64,000 nucleotides of DNA from an uncultured Alphaproteobacteria bacterium. GTDB lineage: Bacteria; Pseudomonadota; Alphaproteobacteria; Rhodobacterales; Rhodobacteraceae. Each line of letters opens with the position of its first letter. The first letter of the stretch is position 1. Where the stretch lies: assembly GCA_902600895.1 (NCBI GenBank), contig CACKLF010000004.1:1-64000 (forward strand), in the 5' to 3' direction. The position numbers and the translations under genes were made by a program. Shown here piece by piece: positions 53,854 to 62,073 of this stretch. Below the pieces are notes generated by a model that saw only the letters and a list, made by a program, of their open reading frames with translations, was not told the origin of the DNA and did no database searches.

Positions 53854-54177
53854 ATGGTAATTATTGCTGGCAATTCTTACGTAAATGATCCGACATGTCC
53901 ACTTTGTGAGAGACCGATCCCGGCAAATGTCCCACAGAGCCGTCATCACCTTATTCCCAAATTAAAAGGTGGAAGGGGATCACCTACAGTATTATTGCAT
54001 CATCAGTGTCACAAAGAAATTCATTCATGTATAAGCGAAGCTGACCTAGCTAGGAAATATTATTCCATTGAGCTTTTGAAGACACATCCAGACCTCAATA
54101 AGTTTCTGTCTTGGGTTGCAAAACGTCCTCCATCTTTTATTTCAAAGTCTAGGCATACAAATCGCAAAAAGTATTGA
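53854..54177 (+). CDS. HNH-family endonuclease-like protein
   Basis: A 107-aa protein. CPLCERPIP (Cys 15 and 18) and HHQCHKEIH supply zinc-binding Cys/His, and SRHHLIPKLKGG has the HH-x14-type catalytic histidines, all as in a widespread small HNH family. Members are usually single, conserved genes in Proteobacteria, not clearly tied to phage. Nuclease activity is inferred from the motif. It directly follows the gene for the secreted protein at 53416 with zero spacing. Confidence 0.78.
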   Translation: MVIIAGNSYVNDPTCPLCERPIPANVPQSRHHLIPKLKGGRGSPTVLLHHQCHKEIHSCISEADLARKYYSIELLKTHPDLNKFLSWVAKRPPSFISKSRHTNRKKY

Positions 54178-54236
54178 ATAAAGTTCTGACCATACCCTTG
54201 TTATTAAAATATTATTATTATTAAAGTTAACGTTTT

Positions 54237-55274
54237 CTATAACCTAAGGTTTTCGAGCGTAATGTTGCCAACTTTTTTACCAGACCAGTTATAGATATCT
54301 CGCATTGCGTAGCGACTGACAGTTTTTGAAATTCGGTAACCTAATGCCTGTAATACCGCACAAAGGGCGACTTCAGCACCTCTCCTGTTGCCATCCCTGG
54401 TTTTAAGGGTCAGCCCATATTTTAATTCATGAAAAGCTGCACAATAGACTCCCTCTGCTCCCACCTTTACCGTAATTTTTTTTCCGTATTCTTTGTTAAT
54501 GTCAGTACATGCACGATTCTTACCGGCAATAAAATAGGACTGGTTTGCAATACTATCTCTAATCTGTAAACAGGCTTCTCTTGTAATATCAGGTAAATTC
54601 CCACCCCCGGCAAAAATAGCATAGGCTTTTGCCCAGTTGATTAGTGGTGCACGATATGCCGGTGCTCCACACCCATCAACTGCAACAACATTACTCAGTA
54701 AGTCCGATCCAGTCATTGCTTGCAATTTATTTAAGATCTTTATTTGCACTTCATGTTTAATATCAGCATATTTTTCTGTAGACGTGCAAAGGAGCTTAGC
54801 CAGAATAAGCATACCAGCATGCTTTCCGCTACAATTATTATGTGTTTTGTTTGGCTTTCTTATAGTTTTTATTTGCTCAATAAATGTCTCCTGCTCCAAA
54901 GACCAATGGGCGCCACAAATTAAGGAATCTATATTCAGATCAAATCTTTTTAATAAGGAAGTAACCAAATTTGTATGACTTTGCTCTCCGTTATGACTCG
55001 CACATATCAAAGCAATCTCTTCCTCAGAAAGTTGATGAAATTTATTGACATGCTTATTTGCTTCAATCAAGGCAATAGTTTGCAGGGGTTTCATCGCCGA
55101 GCGCGGAAATATGTCTTTTTCGTAATCACCCATACCAAGTTTAATATCGCCACTAGCATCACATACGGCAAGATCCACTTCATGGTAGCTTTCTTGGGCT
55201 TCATTGCGATTAATTGAAATGCGTAGAGGTTCTGTTGAGATGAACGGTATTTGTGAGTGAAATAATTTATTCAA
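54237..55274 (-). CDS. L-asparaginase II (Rhizobium-type, thermolabile AnsA family)
   Basis: A 345-aa asparaginase of the Rhizobium etli type, unrelated to the E. coli enzymes. The family motifs are FPRSAMKPLQ (nucleophile Ser region), CASHNGEQSH, NNCSGKHAGML and AVDGCGAPAYRAPL, with the pair of Cys that bind zinc. It hydrolyses asparagine to aspartate and ammonia, presumably for nitrogen use in this marine organism. No signal peptide is seen, so it should be cytoplasmic. Confidence 0.9.
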   Translation of the reverse strand: MNKLFHSQIPFISTEPLRISINRNEAQESYHEVDLAVCDASGDIKLGMGDYEKDIFPRSAMKPLQTIALIEANKHVNKFHQLSEEEIALICASHNGEQSHTNLVTSLLKRFDLNIDSLICGAHWSLEQETFIEQIKTIRKPNKTHNNCSGKHAGMLILAKLLCTSTEKYADIKHEVQIKILNKLQAMTGSDLLSNVVAVDGCGAPAYRAPLINWAKAYAIFAGGGNLPDITREACLQIRDSIANQSYFIAGKNRACTDINKEYGKKITVKVGAEGVYCAAFHELKYGLTLKTRDGNRRGAEVALCAVLQALGYRISKTVSRYAMRDIYNWSGKKVGNITLENLRL

Positions 55275-55453
55275 AAACTTATGCCAGTTTAATCTATAAT
55301 ACCTTAATGTAGGCTAAAGATAAATTAAGTAAATATTAATTAATGGATAATATTTTTAAATGGAATAAAGTTAAAATTTAAATTGAGTTACCTATTGTGA
55401 TAAGGCAAACTTAATAAAAGTGAACAAACTTTCTGTAAAAGTTAAGAGTTTTA

Positions 55454-55762
55454 ATGGAGACCGTGACAATGAAATACATAGTCAATACAACTTGGAAGCA
55501 TGAAAATGAAATTGATTGGAATAAAATGGAGGAAGCCATGGCCACTCTTAGAAGAGAAGGGCAGCCTTCAGAGGAAGTGTATTGGTATGAAATAGACAGT
55601 TACACTCATGGTGCTGTTAGTATTTTTCCGTCGGAAGAAAGTTATAAAAGCCATATTGCGAAATTAACTAAAATGCGAGAGACCTCTTCTAAGAATATGA
55701 AAATTCAAATGGATTTTGAAGCACATGGTCCAGCATTGGTGACCTTAACTGCAAGTGAATAA
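55454..55762 (+). CDS. Small ferredoxin-fold-like protein
   Basis: A 102-aa soluble protein; Met6 (ATG at 55469) is an alternative start. VNTTWKHENEIDWNKMEEAMATLRREG, then YWYEIDSYTHGAVSIFPSEESYKSHI, and IQMDFEAHGPALVTLT at the end. The arrangement resembles the proteins at 43009 and 51932. It lies 20 bp before an NTF2-like gene on the same strand. The function is unknown. Confidence 0.6.
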   Translation: METVTMKYIVNTTWKHENEIDWNKMEEAMATLRREGQPSEEVYWYEIDSYTHGAVSIFPSEESYKSHIAKLTKMRETSSKNMKIQMDFEAHGPALVTLTASE

Positions 55763-55782
55763 AACGAAGTTACCTCTAGCAC

Positions 55783-56085
55783 ATGAGTGATAAATATAGG
55801 AAAGTTATAAGTATTGCAGAAAAAAAGAATCCAGAGCTTTTACGAGATTTTTTACATTCTGATTTTATTTATGTTAGTGAATTTGGGTTACTTACTGCAG
55901 AGGAGTTTATTGAAGACATAAAAAAAAGTATAGAGACAGGCTGGAAGTTAGTAGAGCCTAAGTGTCTGTATGAAAATGAGACCAGTCTCGTGTGGGAGCA
56001 TGTTTCAAATGGTGATTTGGTTACACACGTACAATTGTGGAAAGATGGTAAATTATGGCGGGAAATGGTTAACAGAAATGTATAA
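55783..56085 (+). CDS. SnoaL/NTF2-like protein
   Basis: A 100-aa protein: an N-terminal helix (IAEKKNPELLRDFLHSDFIYVSEFG), TAEEFIEDIKKSI, a strand LYENETSLVWEH and a C-terminal THVQLWKDGKLWREMVNR. This is the cone-shaped NTF2-like fold used by ketosteroid-isomerase-type enzymes and binding proteins. It resembles the pseudogene at 36705-37028. The ligand is unknown. Intact, unlike its two broken relatives in the window. Confidence 0.65.
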   Translation: MSDKYRKVISIAEKKNPELLRDFLHSDFIYVSEFGLLTAEEFIEDIKKSIETGWKLVEPKCLYENETSLVWEHVSNGDLVTHVQLWKDGKLWREMVNRNV

Positions 56086-56356
56086 TGCGACAAAAAGTCT
56101 CAATTTAGATTCAGAAAATTATCATTCTTCTGACAAAGGAGTTTTAACTGCAAAAATATAAGAAATGGCAGATAATTGAATAAAATCAGTAATTAAGATA
56201 GCATTTGTAAAAGAGTGGTTTTTTCCAGTTAAGCATTAAAGTCCCTCAGCTTAAGAATTTTTGCCGTATGGTATGGGCTGGGTTTGTTAACAGCTACTTT
56301 TAATTATACCACGAGCGCATATATAAATTTCCATCGGTATTTTAGGAGTAAATCAC

Positions 56357-56776
56357 ATGGTTTCAACTGTACGTTCTCTGGTGGAGCGCATTCCTGAATT
56401 TTGTATGTCTCACTGGTTATTTCGAATCCCACTTTCGATTATATTCATCCAACAGGCTCTAAGTAAATTTCCTGTAACAGCTGAGGGTGCCGAAAGTTTT
56501 GACCTCCCATTTATCGTATGGTGGTTCGCAGCATACGGTGAACTCGGAGGTGGTCTCGGATTATTGGTTGGAGGAGTTTTAGCCAGCGAACGCTTAATTC
56601 CCTGGCTAGGAGATCTCTTGACCCGGTTTAGCGGCATAACAATATGCTGCATCGTTACCGGTGTCATTTGGGTGAGCGAACCCGAAAGTTTAATGGACGT
56701 TCTATTGTACGATTATGTTCATACGTTACTTTGGGTGGGTGGGCTTTTTTTCGCTTTGAGAGGTAACAGGACTTAG
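56357..56776 (+). CDS. DoxX-like membrane protein
   Basis: A 139-aa protein with four membrane segments. WLFRIPLSIIFIQQALSKFP near the N-terminus and WWFAAYGELGGGLGLLVGG match DoxX-like proteins, which may act with redox or quinone partners. TTTAGGAG lies about 9 nt before the ATG. No partner gene is next to it. The call is by membrane pattern and the Gly-rich helix. Confidence 0.7.
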   Translation: MVSTVRSLVERIPEFCMSHWLFRIPLSIIFIQQALSKFPVTAEGAESFDLPFIVWWFAAYGELGGGLGLLVGGVLASERLIPWLGDLLTRFSGITICCIVTGVIWVSEPESLMDVLLYDYVHTLLWVGGLFFALRGNRT

Positions 56777-56870
56777 CGGGGAAATCTATCCCCTGAAAAT
56801 TTCAGAAAAGTAACGGATTTTGGCGTTACTTCGCACTGAATACCTTGTGCATGGGCTTGAAATTGGTTAA

Positions 56871-57401
56871 ATGCTAGATCGTTATGACCTAACATCTTTC
56901 ATAGCTAAAGGCCTCTCTGTATTGTTAAAGTCTCCACTTTTCTTTTTTTTGCTTCTCTCCACACCTGTAGTGGCTTCTCAAACCATTGAAATGTATTGTG
57001 AACATTCTTTTCAGGGCAATTACAGTGGAGGAAAGCGCCTATTAAAATATGAGCAATCTTTGTTTGGTATAGACAAAGCATATATAAAAACAAAAGACGG
57101 CTGGATAGAGTTGTGTTCTGATATGGATACTCATGACGCAACCTTAGTAGATAGTTTAGTGGTAACTTGTAGTGCATATTTGCCAAATTGGATGAATGGA
57201 AAAAGAAAAAATTTTATTTGGAATTTTAAAACCAAAAAGCTTTTTGTTCAAAATTTAACAAAAATGTTTAATTCCGAAACTGGAAAATATGGTTGGCAGT
57301 GGCGACAATCAATTGGAGAGGTGGGATCTAACACTTGGAGAGTAAATACTGGCTGGGAAGAAATGGGAATGGTTTATTCAATAAAAGATTGCTCCTTTTA
57401 A
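56871..57401 (+). CDS. Small secreted cysteine-containing protein, family 1 (relative of 34837-35274)
   Basis: A 176-aa protein with an N-terminal hydrophobic segment (about residues 17-39, SVLLKSPLFFFLLLSTPVVAS). The mature region starts TIEMYCEHSF and contains DKAYIKTKDGWIELCSDMDT, TLVDSLVVTC and a C-terminal IKDCSF. The order (CE, DKAY, WI.LC, VD.L..C, terminal C) parallels the protein in the tRNA-Leu island, so the two are probable paralogues. The function is unknown. It ends two bases before the convergent ureohydrolase gene. Confidence 0.65.
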   Translation: MLDRYDLTSFIAKGLSVLLKSPLFFFLLLSTPVVASQTIEMYCEHSFQGNYSGGKRLLKYEQSLFGIDKAYIKTKDGWIELCSDMDTHDATLVDSLVVTCSAYLPNWMNGKRKNFIWNFKTKKLFVQNLTKMFNSETGKYGWQWRQSIGEVGSNTWRVNTGWEEMGMVYSIKDCSF

Positions 57402-57403
57402 CG

Positions 57404-58384
57404 TTAATCCATTATACTCTTAGCTTCACTTTTTTTAAAATATCCAGCACGTACAGCATGACCTATAAAGTTGCAAATAAACCTACCTGCAGTTATTGCA
57501 GATAGTCCATTTAAATCTTTTGTTGGGGTAATTTCAACAATGTCCATACCAATAACACGTCCTTTGCTTATCAGCCCCCTGATTAATTGTCTCATTTGTG
57601 AATAATTCACACCACCGGGAGCTGGTCCAGCAACAGCTGGCATTATGGAAGGGTCAATTCCATCAGCATCGACTGTTAAATAATAATTCTGACCATCTGG
57701 TATACGGTTTAGGATATCTTGCATACCAACATCTTGTAACTCTATATCAGAAATGAGCTTCGCTCCATACTTCTTGGCGGCTTCCACTTCCTCCAACCTG
57801 GCACTTCCTGCCGACCTTAGGCCAATTTGAAATATATCATCAATGTGGGACATTTCGGAGGCCCGTCTTATAACACTAGATAGTCCGTACTTCACTCCAT
57901 GGAAAGTATCTCTCCAATCAATATGCGCATCCACCTGAATCAATGTTACAGGAGTATGTTTTTCTAGGGCTCTTAAAACAGGTATTGGAATACTATGATC
58001 TCCTCCAAGAACAATTGGCAATGCGCCTGCATCAAGGATTTTTCTTACTACTGTTTCTGAACGGGCGTGATTTCCTGCCACATCTTGAGGATCCGAAATA
58101 ACGTCACCACAATCCACTACCTTTATGTCTTCACCATTAAAAAGCTCCCCACCTATATCAAAATCATATCTATCTAACCCTCTTAAAGATCTTTCAAAGT
58201 ATTTTCTTACATGATTTGGTGCGAAGGATTGATCATTAGCAACCTCAGCAGTAGAGTATGGATCACCGTAGGGAATACCTAATATTGCAATATCTGCTTC
58301 AAAGTTTTCAAAATTACTGATGATTGGAAAATTATGAAAATTCTCGAATTCTTTTTTTGGAGGATTTGTCAGTAGAGCTGTCAT
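57404..58384 (-). CDS. speB: Agmatinase/arginase-family ureohydrolase
   Basis: A 326-aa ureohydrolase with binuclear manganese ligands: GGDHSIPIPV, VDAHIDWRDT and TVDADGIDPS. The C-terminal APGGVNYSQMRQLIRGL and VVEITP-like VIGMDIVEITP complete the family pattern. It could be an agmatinase, guanidinobutyrase or guanidinopropionase-type enzyme; the substrate loop does not settle this, and the speB symbol is by convention. It is monocistronic as far as visible. Confidence 0.85.
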   Translation of the reverse strand: MTALLTNPPKKEFENFHNFPIISNFENFEADIAILGIPYGDPYSTAEVANDQSFAPNHVRKYFERSLRGLDRYDFDIGGELFNGEDIKVVDCGDVISDPQDVAGNHARSETVVRKILDAGALPIVLGGDHSIPIPVLRALEKHTPVTLIQVDAHIDWRDTFHGVKYGLSSVIRRASEMSHIDDIFQIGLRSAGSARLEEVEAAKKYGAKLISDIELQDVGMQDILNRIPDGQNYYLTVDADGIDPSIMPAVAGPAPGGVNYSQMRQLIRGLISKGRVIGMDIVEITPTKDLNGLSAITAGRFICNFIGHAVRAGYFKKSEAKSIMD

Positions 58385-58525
58385 TTAATTAATCCTATTA
58401 ATTTTATTAAAACACCTTCATACTTTTGCGCACAAATTTTTTGAAGAAGTGTATCTATCTCTTTCATTTATGTTCTCAAAAATACTAATATAATATTAAA
58501 CGTCGTTATAACATAGGGGATAATA

Positions 58526-58891
58526 ATGAAATTTAAGATTTCTAGAGCTAGTGATAGTAAATTTGATTCAGGGTTGAGAGGTTTTTTCCAGTATAGAGAT
58601 TTAGGTATAGAGGAGGCTACAGGTGGTGAATTTGGAGCAAACATCATCAGAGCGGTTCCTGGAGAACATGCAAAGGGTGATTGGCATTACCATGAGCTAG
58701 ACTTTCAAATGGTTATTGTATTGAAGGGATGGGTCACCTTCGAATATGAGGGTGAAGGCACCTTTACGTTTAAAAAAGGAGACTCTGTATACCAGCCGCC
58801 CAAAATATGCCACAGAGAAATAGAACATTCAGACGATTTAGAGTTGGTAGAGGTAACAAAACCGTCTAAATTTGAAACGATAGCAGTTTAA
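58526..58891 (+). CDS. Cupin domain protein
   Basis: A 121-aa single-domain cupin. The first motif is HAKGDWHYHELDFQMVIVLKGW with His-x-His and Glu-like ligands. The second is GDSVYQPPKICHREI with His. A metal site is therefore likely. Substrates in this family are very diverse. It stands alone, with a GGGGAT-type ribosome-binding site before the ATG. Confidence 0.8.
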   Translation: MKFKISRASDSKFDSGLRGFFQYRDLGIEEATGGEFGANIIRAVPGEHAKGDWHYHELDFQMVIVLKGWVTFEYEGEGTFTFKKGDSVYQPPKICHREIEHSDDLELVEVTKPSKFETIAV

Positions 58892-59016
58892 ATTACTTAG
58901 TTCTAAAAAATGGTTTTTTCAGCCTTGCATTGATAATATGCTTGTTAGTTAACTTTTTTTATTAAGTTAGATAATAGTACTTTATTTTACTTCATTCATA
59001 TAGGGGAATAAAAGAA

Positions 59017-59478
59017 TTGGTGCTAGACCAGGCAAAAAAGATATTTATTGACGCTGATGCATGTCCCGTTAAAGAGGAGGTGTATAAGGTGGCCATACGG
59101 AATAATATAGAAGTGTTAGTGGTCTGCAATGGGGGAATTCGTCCTCACAAAAATCCCCTTATTAAGTTAAAGATAGTAAGTGAAGGCCTGGATGAGGCCG
59201 ATAACTGGATTGTCAGTCAGGTGTGCAGAAAAGATTTGGTGATAACTGACGACATTCCACTAGCTGACAGATGCATAAATAACGGAGCAATAGTTATAAA
59301 ATCGAATGGAGCTAGAGTTGATTCTGATAATATTGGATCTATATTGGCTAACAGAAACTTAATGGCTGAAATAAGAAGTTCCAACCCTTTCTTTCAAGGA
59401 ACTGGAAGAGTATATTCAGGAAAGGATAGAGCAAAGTTTTTAAACAGTTTAGATAAAGAGATAACAAGAACTAGATAA
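59017..59478 (+). CDS. YaiI/YqxD family protein (UPF0178, PIN-like NYN fold)
   Basis: A 153-aa protein of the UPF0178 family. The characteristic start is IFIDADACPVKEEVYKVA, with VVCNGGIRPH and the acidic LVITDDIPLADRCI and GARVDSDNIGSILANRNL. The conserved Asp residues suggest a metal-dependent nuclease-like fold, but no activity is established. The TTG start at 59017 has AGGGGA about 10 nt upstream. It is followed by the SMR-like gene with a 1-bp gap. Confidence 0.88.
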   Translation: MVLDQAKKIFIDADACPVKEEVYKVAIRNNIEVLVVCNGGIRPHKNPLIKLKIVSEGLDEADNWIVSQVCRKDLVITDDIPLADRCINNGAIVIKSNGARVDSDNIGSILANRNLMAEIRSSNPFFQGTGRVYSGKDRAKFLNSLDKEITRTR

Positions 59479-59479
59479 A

Positions 59480-59707
59480 TTGAGTTACGTATTTTTAGCA
59501 GCAGCAATCATTTGTGAGGTAATCGGTACATTGCTTTTATCGTTAGCAAATAATTTTACCCGAATATTACCCGTAATTGGTGTAATGCTTGTCGCATTAG
59601 CAAGTTTTTTCTTATTTGGTCAAGCTTTACAATGGCAAGTGCTTTTTGGATTGGTGCTTATTGTTATTGGTGTTATGCTAGTTAATATATACTCAAAAGT
59701 TACCTAA
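59480..59707 (+). CDS. Internally deleted small multidrug resistance (SMR)-like protein
   Basis: A 75-aa protein, versus about 105-110 for EmrE-type SMR. It starts with a typical TM1 (SYVFLAAAIICEVIGTLLLSLANNFTRILP) that keeps the essential Glu of the ExxGT motif, then jumps to a TM4-like end (FFLFGQALQWQVLFGLVLIVIGVMLVN). About 35 residues covering TM2 and TM3 are missing. Such a product would not form the normal four-helix dimer, so it is either a remnant or a short derivative with a different role. The TTG start follows the UPF0178 stop by 1 bp. Confidence 0.7.
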   Translation: MSYVFLAAAIICEVIGTLLLSLANNFTRILPVIGVMLVALASFFLFGQALQWQVLFGLVLIVIGVMLVNIYSKVT

Positions 59708-59714
59708 TAAAATT

Positions 59715-60218
59715 ATGGCAAAAATACTTTTACTCAGTACGTTCGTAACATCGCTAATAGTTCTCAGTATAACTAATTCTTTTGCCACCTCAGGTTCTAA
59801 TAAATTTTCCCTATTGGACGATGAGTGGGACGATCGTATTATTGTAATCCAGAGAAGGTACTTACATGCGTTGGAAGCATACAAAATAAGAAATTATAAA
59901 TTAGCTTTTTCAATTTGGATGCCAATGGCCAACCAAGGATTTTCTTATGCCCAGGCTGACATTGCGGGATTATTTTTTAATGGTTGGGGTGTAAAAAAGG
60001 ACCTTGAACAGGCTTTTATTTGGTATAAAAAAGCAGCATTGAATAAGAACACGTATGCACAATATATGATGGGTAATTTATACTGGAATGGTCATGGTGT
60101 CCAAGTCCAAACTGATACGGCTCAGATTTGGTGGAAGATGGCAGCGGATAAGGGTTACAAAGACGCACAATTTTCGTTACCCTATCAATATTGTTATGTT
60201 AACCATCCAAAGTGTTGA
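59715..60218 (+). CDS. Sel1-repeat exported protein
   Basis: A 167-aa protein with a signal sequence (about residues 1-24, ending SFATS) and two to three Sel1-like repeats: NQGFSYAQADIAGLFFNGWGV, AALNKNTYAQYMMGNLYWNGHGV and MAADKGYKDAQFSL. Sel1 repeats mediate protein contacts. C-terminal Cys (QYCYVNHPKC) may form a disulfide. It lies 7 bp after the SMR-like gene, so the three plus-strand genes from 59017 are probably co-transcribed. A terminator follows at 60269-60292. Confidence 0.78.
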   Translation: MAKILLLSTFVTSLIVLSITNSFATSGSNKFSLLDDEWDDRIIVIQRRYLHALEAYKIRNYKLAFSIWMPMANQGFSYAQADIAGLFFNGWGVKKDLEQAFIWYKKAALNKNTYAQYMMGNLYWNGHGVQVQTDTAQIWWKMAADKGYKDAQFSLPYQYCYVNHPKC

Positions 60219-60268
60219 AGGTCAAGTTTAGTACCAATCATTATAAGTTATAATTTTGTCGTTGCGTT

Positions 60269-60292
60269 GGTCACCCAAAACAATGGGTGACC
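60269..60292. terminator. Bidirectional-type terminator hairpin
   Basis: GGTCACCCA (60269-60277) and TGGGTGACC (60284-60292) form a perfect 9-bp stem with a 6-nt loop between the convergent Sel1 gene and the 60301-60657 gene. GTTTAATTTT follows on the plus strand. Confidence 0.75.
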
Positions 60293-60300
60293 GTTTAATT

Positions 60301-60657
60301 TTAGCTATAGATAGTAATTAATTGAATTATAGCTACGATTGCTACTAATGCGGCAAAGACAAACCGCAAAACTGATATAGGAATAGCTTGCATTTCTTTG
60401 CCCCAATTAGTGGCTGCCGTTTTGGTATCTAACTCATGCATAAGAAGGTGCAAATTTGTCATTACCCTAATAATACCAAACGCTCCAAAAAAACCTGAAA
60501 CAACCACTGTTGCGGAGACTAACAACTCTTTTCCCGTTAAATCGGCAAACAATATTGCCATCATAGTAGTGAGTTGGCTAATTGTGGTTAAACTAAGTAT
60601 TATAAGAAAATAAAAAAATGTACTGCTCTGCAGCATTGCGCGGATATTTTGATCCAT
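60301..60657 (-). CDS. Three-helix membrane protein, unknown function
   Basis: A 118-aa protein with hydrophobic segments at about residues 14-36, 45-66 and 92-115 and a charged middle (HELDTKTAATNWGKEM). No family is recognised. GAGGTA-type sequence precedes the ATG. It stands alone. Confidence 0.6.
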   Translation of the reverse strand: MDQNIRAMLQSSTFFYFLIILSLTTISQLTTMMAILFADLTGKELLVSATVVVSGFFGAFGIIRVMTNLHLLMHELDTKTAATNWGKEMQAIPISVLRFVFAALVAIVAIIQLITIYS

Positions 60658-60927
60658 GTGTTTACCTCTTTTTTATAAGTTTATATAATGAACCTTAACG
60701 TGTTTTTATTTAAAGTAAAGGCAAAGAGGATTGGATCTATTGCCTGTCAAAATTCAATAATAACCTACTGAACATCTATTATGGTATCTTTTTTGCACTA
60801 TTTGGATTGGATAACTGCTTAATAAGTTCGCGCAGATCATGGTCAGTCTGCTTTTTTTTAGTTTAGATCTGTTTAGGTACTCAGTAAAAATATTACTTAT
60901 TTATTCGCCTCTTACAGTTACGTAATT

Positions 60928-61869
60928 TTAACGGAGACTTGTCTTTGTCGCAGTATCCATTTTTCGTATACCTTCTCTGATAAAAATATAAAATCCACTT
61001 AGAAAGATAATCAACATACCCAGTAGTGAAAATAAGTCTGGCACCTCATCAAAAATAAAATATCCTATCAACAAGGCATATATTAGAAAAATGTATTCAC
61101 ATGGTGAATTTGCCGCTGGTGATCCAACTCTGTAGGCAATTATCAGACATAATATCCCTAGCGTTCCAAAGATTGAGATTATAAGCATGAAGAATAGAAA
61201 CAAGTAGTTGGTGAAGTTAAACGGTCTAACTAGGAATTCTAAGCCATCATTAGCTCCAGTGTGCGAGATTAAGTATGGGCCTAACAGTGAGATAATTGCA
61301 GCCAGAACAAAATTACTTATGTAAATATGGCTTGTTTGTTGAAAAGATGTATCCTGATTGCTCGTTAATTTTGCGAGTATCATTGATAATGCATAAGTCG
61401 CTGCACATAATATCGGTAATAGCATGGCCCAATTAAAACTTTCAAAATTAGGCTTAATAATGAATAGAATTCCCAAAAATCCTAAAATTATTGCTCCAAA
61501 CCGATGAAGGCCCACATCATCCTTCAATATAAATTTAGAAAAAATTGTCATAAATAAAGGTGAAATGAAAAATAAACTTGTTGCCTCTGCCAACGGTATA
61601 AGGGTTAACGAAACATAATATGAGGTAAATCCCACGAAAAATAAGACACCTCGAGAAATTGCTATAACAGGATATGATGATGAAAAGTTGATCTTTTTAT
61701 TAGTAAAATAAAAGAACGATGAAAGTAATAAAGTGCCAATAATTCCCCTAAAAAACAGAATCTGCATCAAAGATGCTTCTGGAGCCATACTTTTTATAAG
61801 AACGTCCTGAAAAGCAAATAAGGACATACCCAAAATTATCAAAACAATACCAACTTGATTGCCATTCAT
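60928..61869 (-). CDS. EamA/DMT family transporter
   Basis: A 313-aa protein with ten TM segments. The N-terminal repeat has QDVLIKSMAPEASLMQILFFRG and PLAEATSLFFISPLFMTIFSKFILKDDVG, and the second ends SPCEYIFLIYALLIGYFIFDEVP, characteristic of RhaT/YdcZ-type EamA exporters of Rhodobacterales. The substrate is unknown. A 204-bp gap to the DUF2652 gene holds no supported gene. Confidence 0.88.
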   Translation of the reverse strand: MNGNQVGIVLIILGMSLFAFQDVLIKSMAPEASLMQILFFRGIIGTLLLSSFFYFTNKKINFSSSYPVIAISRGVLFFVGFTSYYVSLTLIPLAEATSLFFISPLFMTIFSKFILKDDVGLHRFGAIILGFLGILFIIKPNFESFNWAMLLPILCAATYALSMILAKLTSNQDTSFQQTSHIYISNFVLAAIISLLGPYLISHTGANDGLEFLVRPFNFTNYLFLFFMLIISIFGTLGILCLIIAYRVGSPAANSPCEYIFLIYALLIGYFIFDEVPDLFSLLGMLIIFLSGFYIFIREGIRKMDTATKTSLR

Positions 61870-62073
61870 TTTTATTTCTCACTGCAAAAATCATCATTCT
61901 GTAGCCATTTAAAGTACTTTAAATCTTATGGTCTAATCACTTAGCGTCAAAAAAGGTGTCGCATTCAGAATTGATAGTTCTCATCTAGATAAAATAAAAA
62001 TTATTAAGTAAGAAAGTCCTGCCTTGTCATCAAACTCATTTTAAATGAGCTACTAGATTTGAGCATGAATGAT

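Noticed and set aside
55970-56161. Plus-strand frame overlapping the NTF2-like gene
   Set aside because: Most of it is an out-of-frame shadow of the 55783-56085 gene; no start signal.
56809-56830. Small hairpin AGTAACG/CGTTACT after the DoxX-like gene
   Set aside because: No T-run and short arms; not convincing as a terminator, although a GGGG/CCCC stem lies just upstream.
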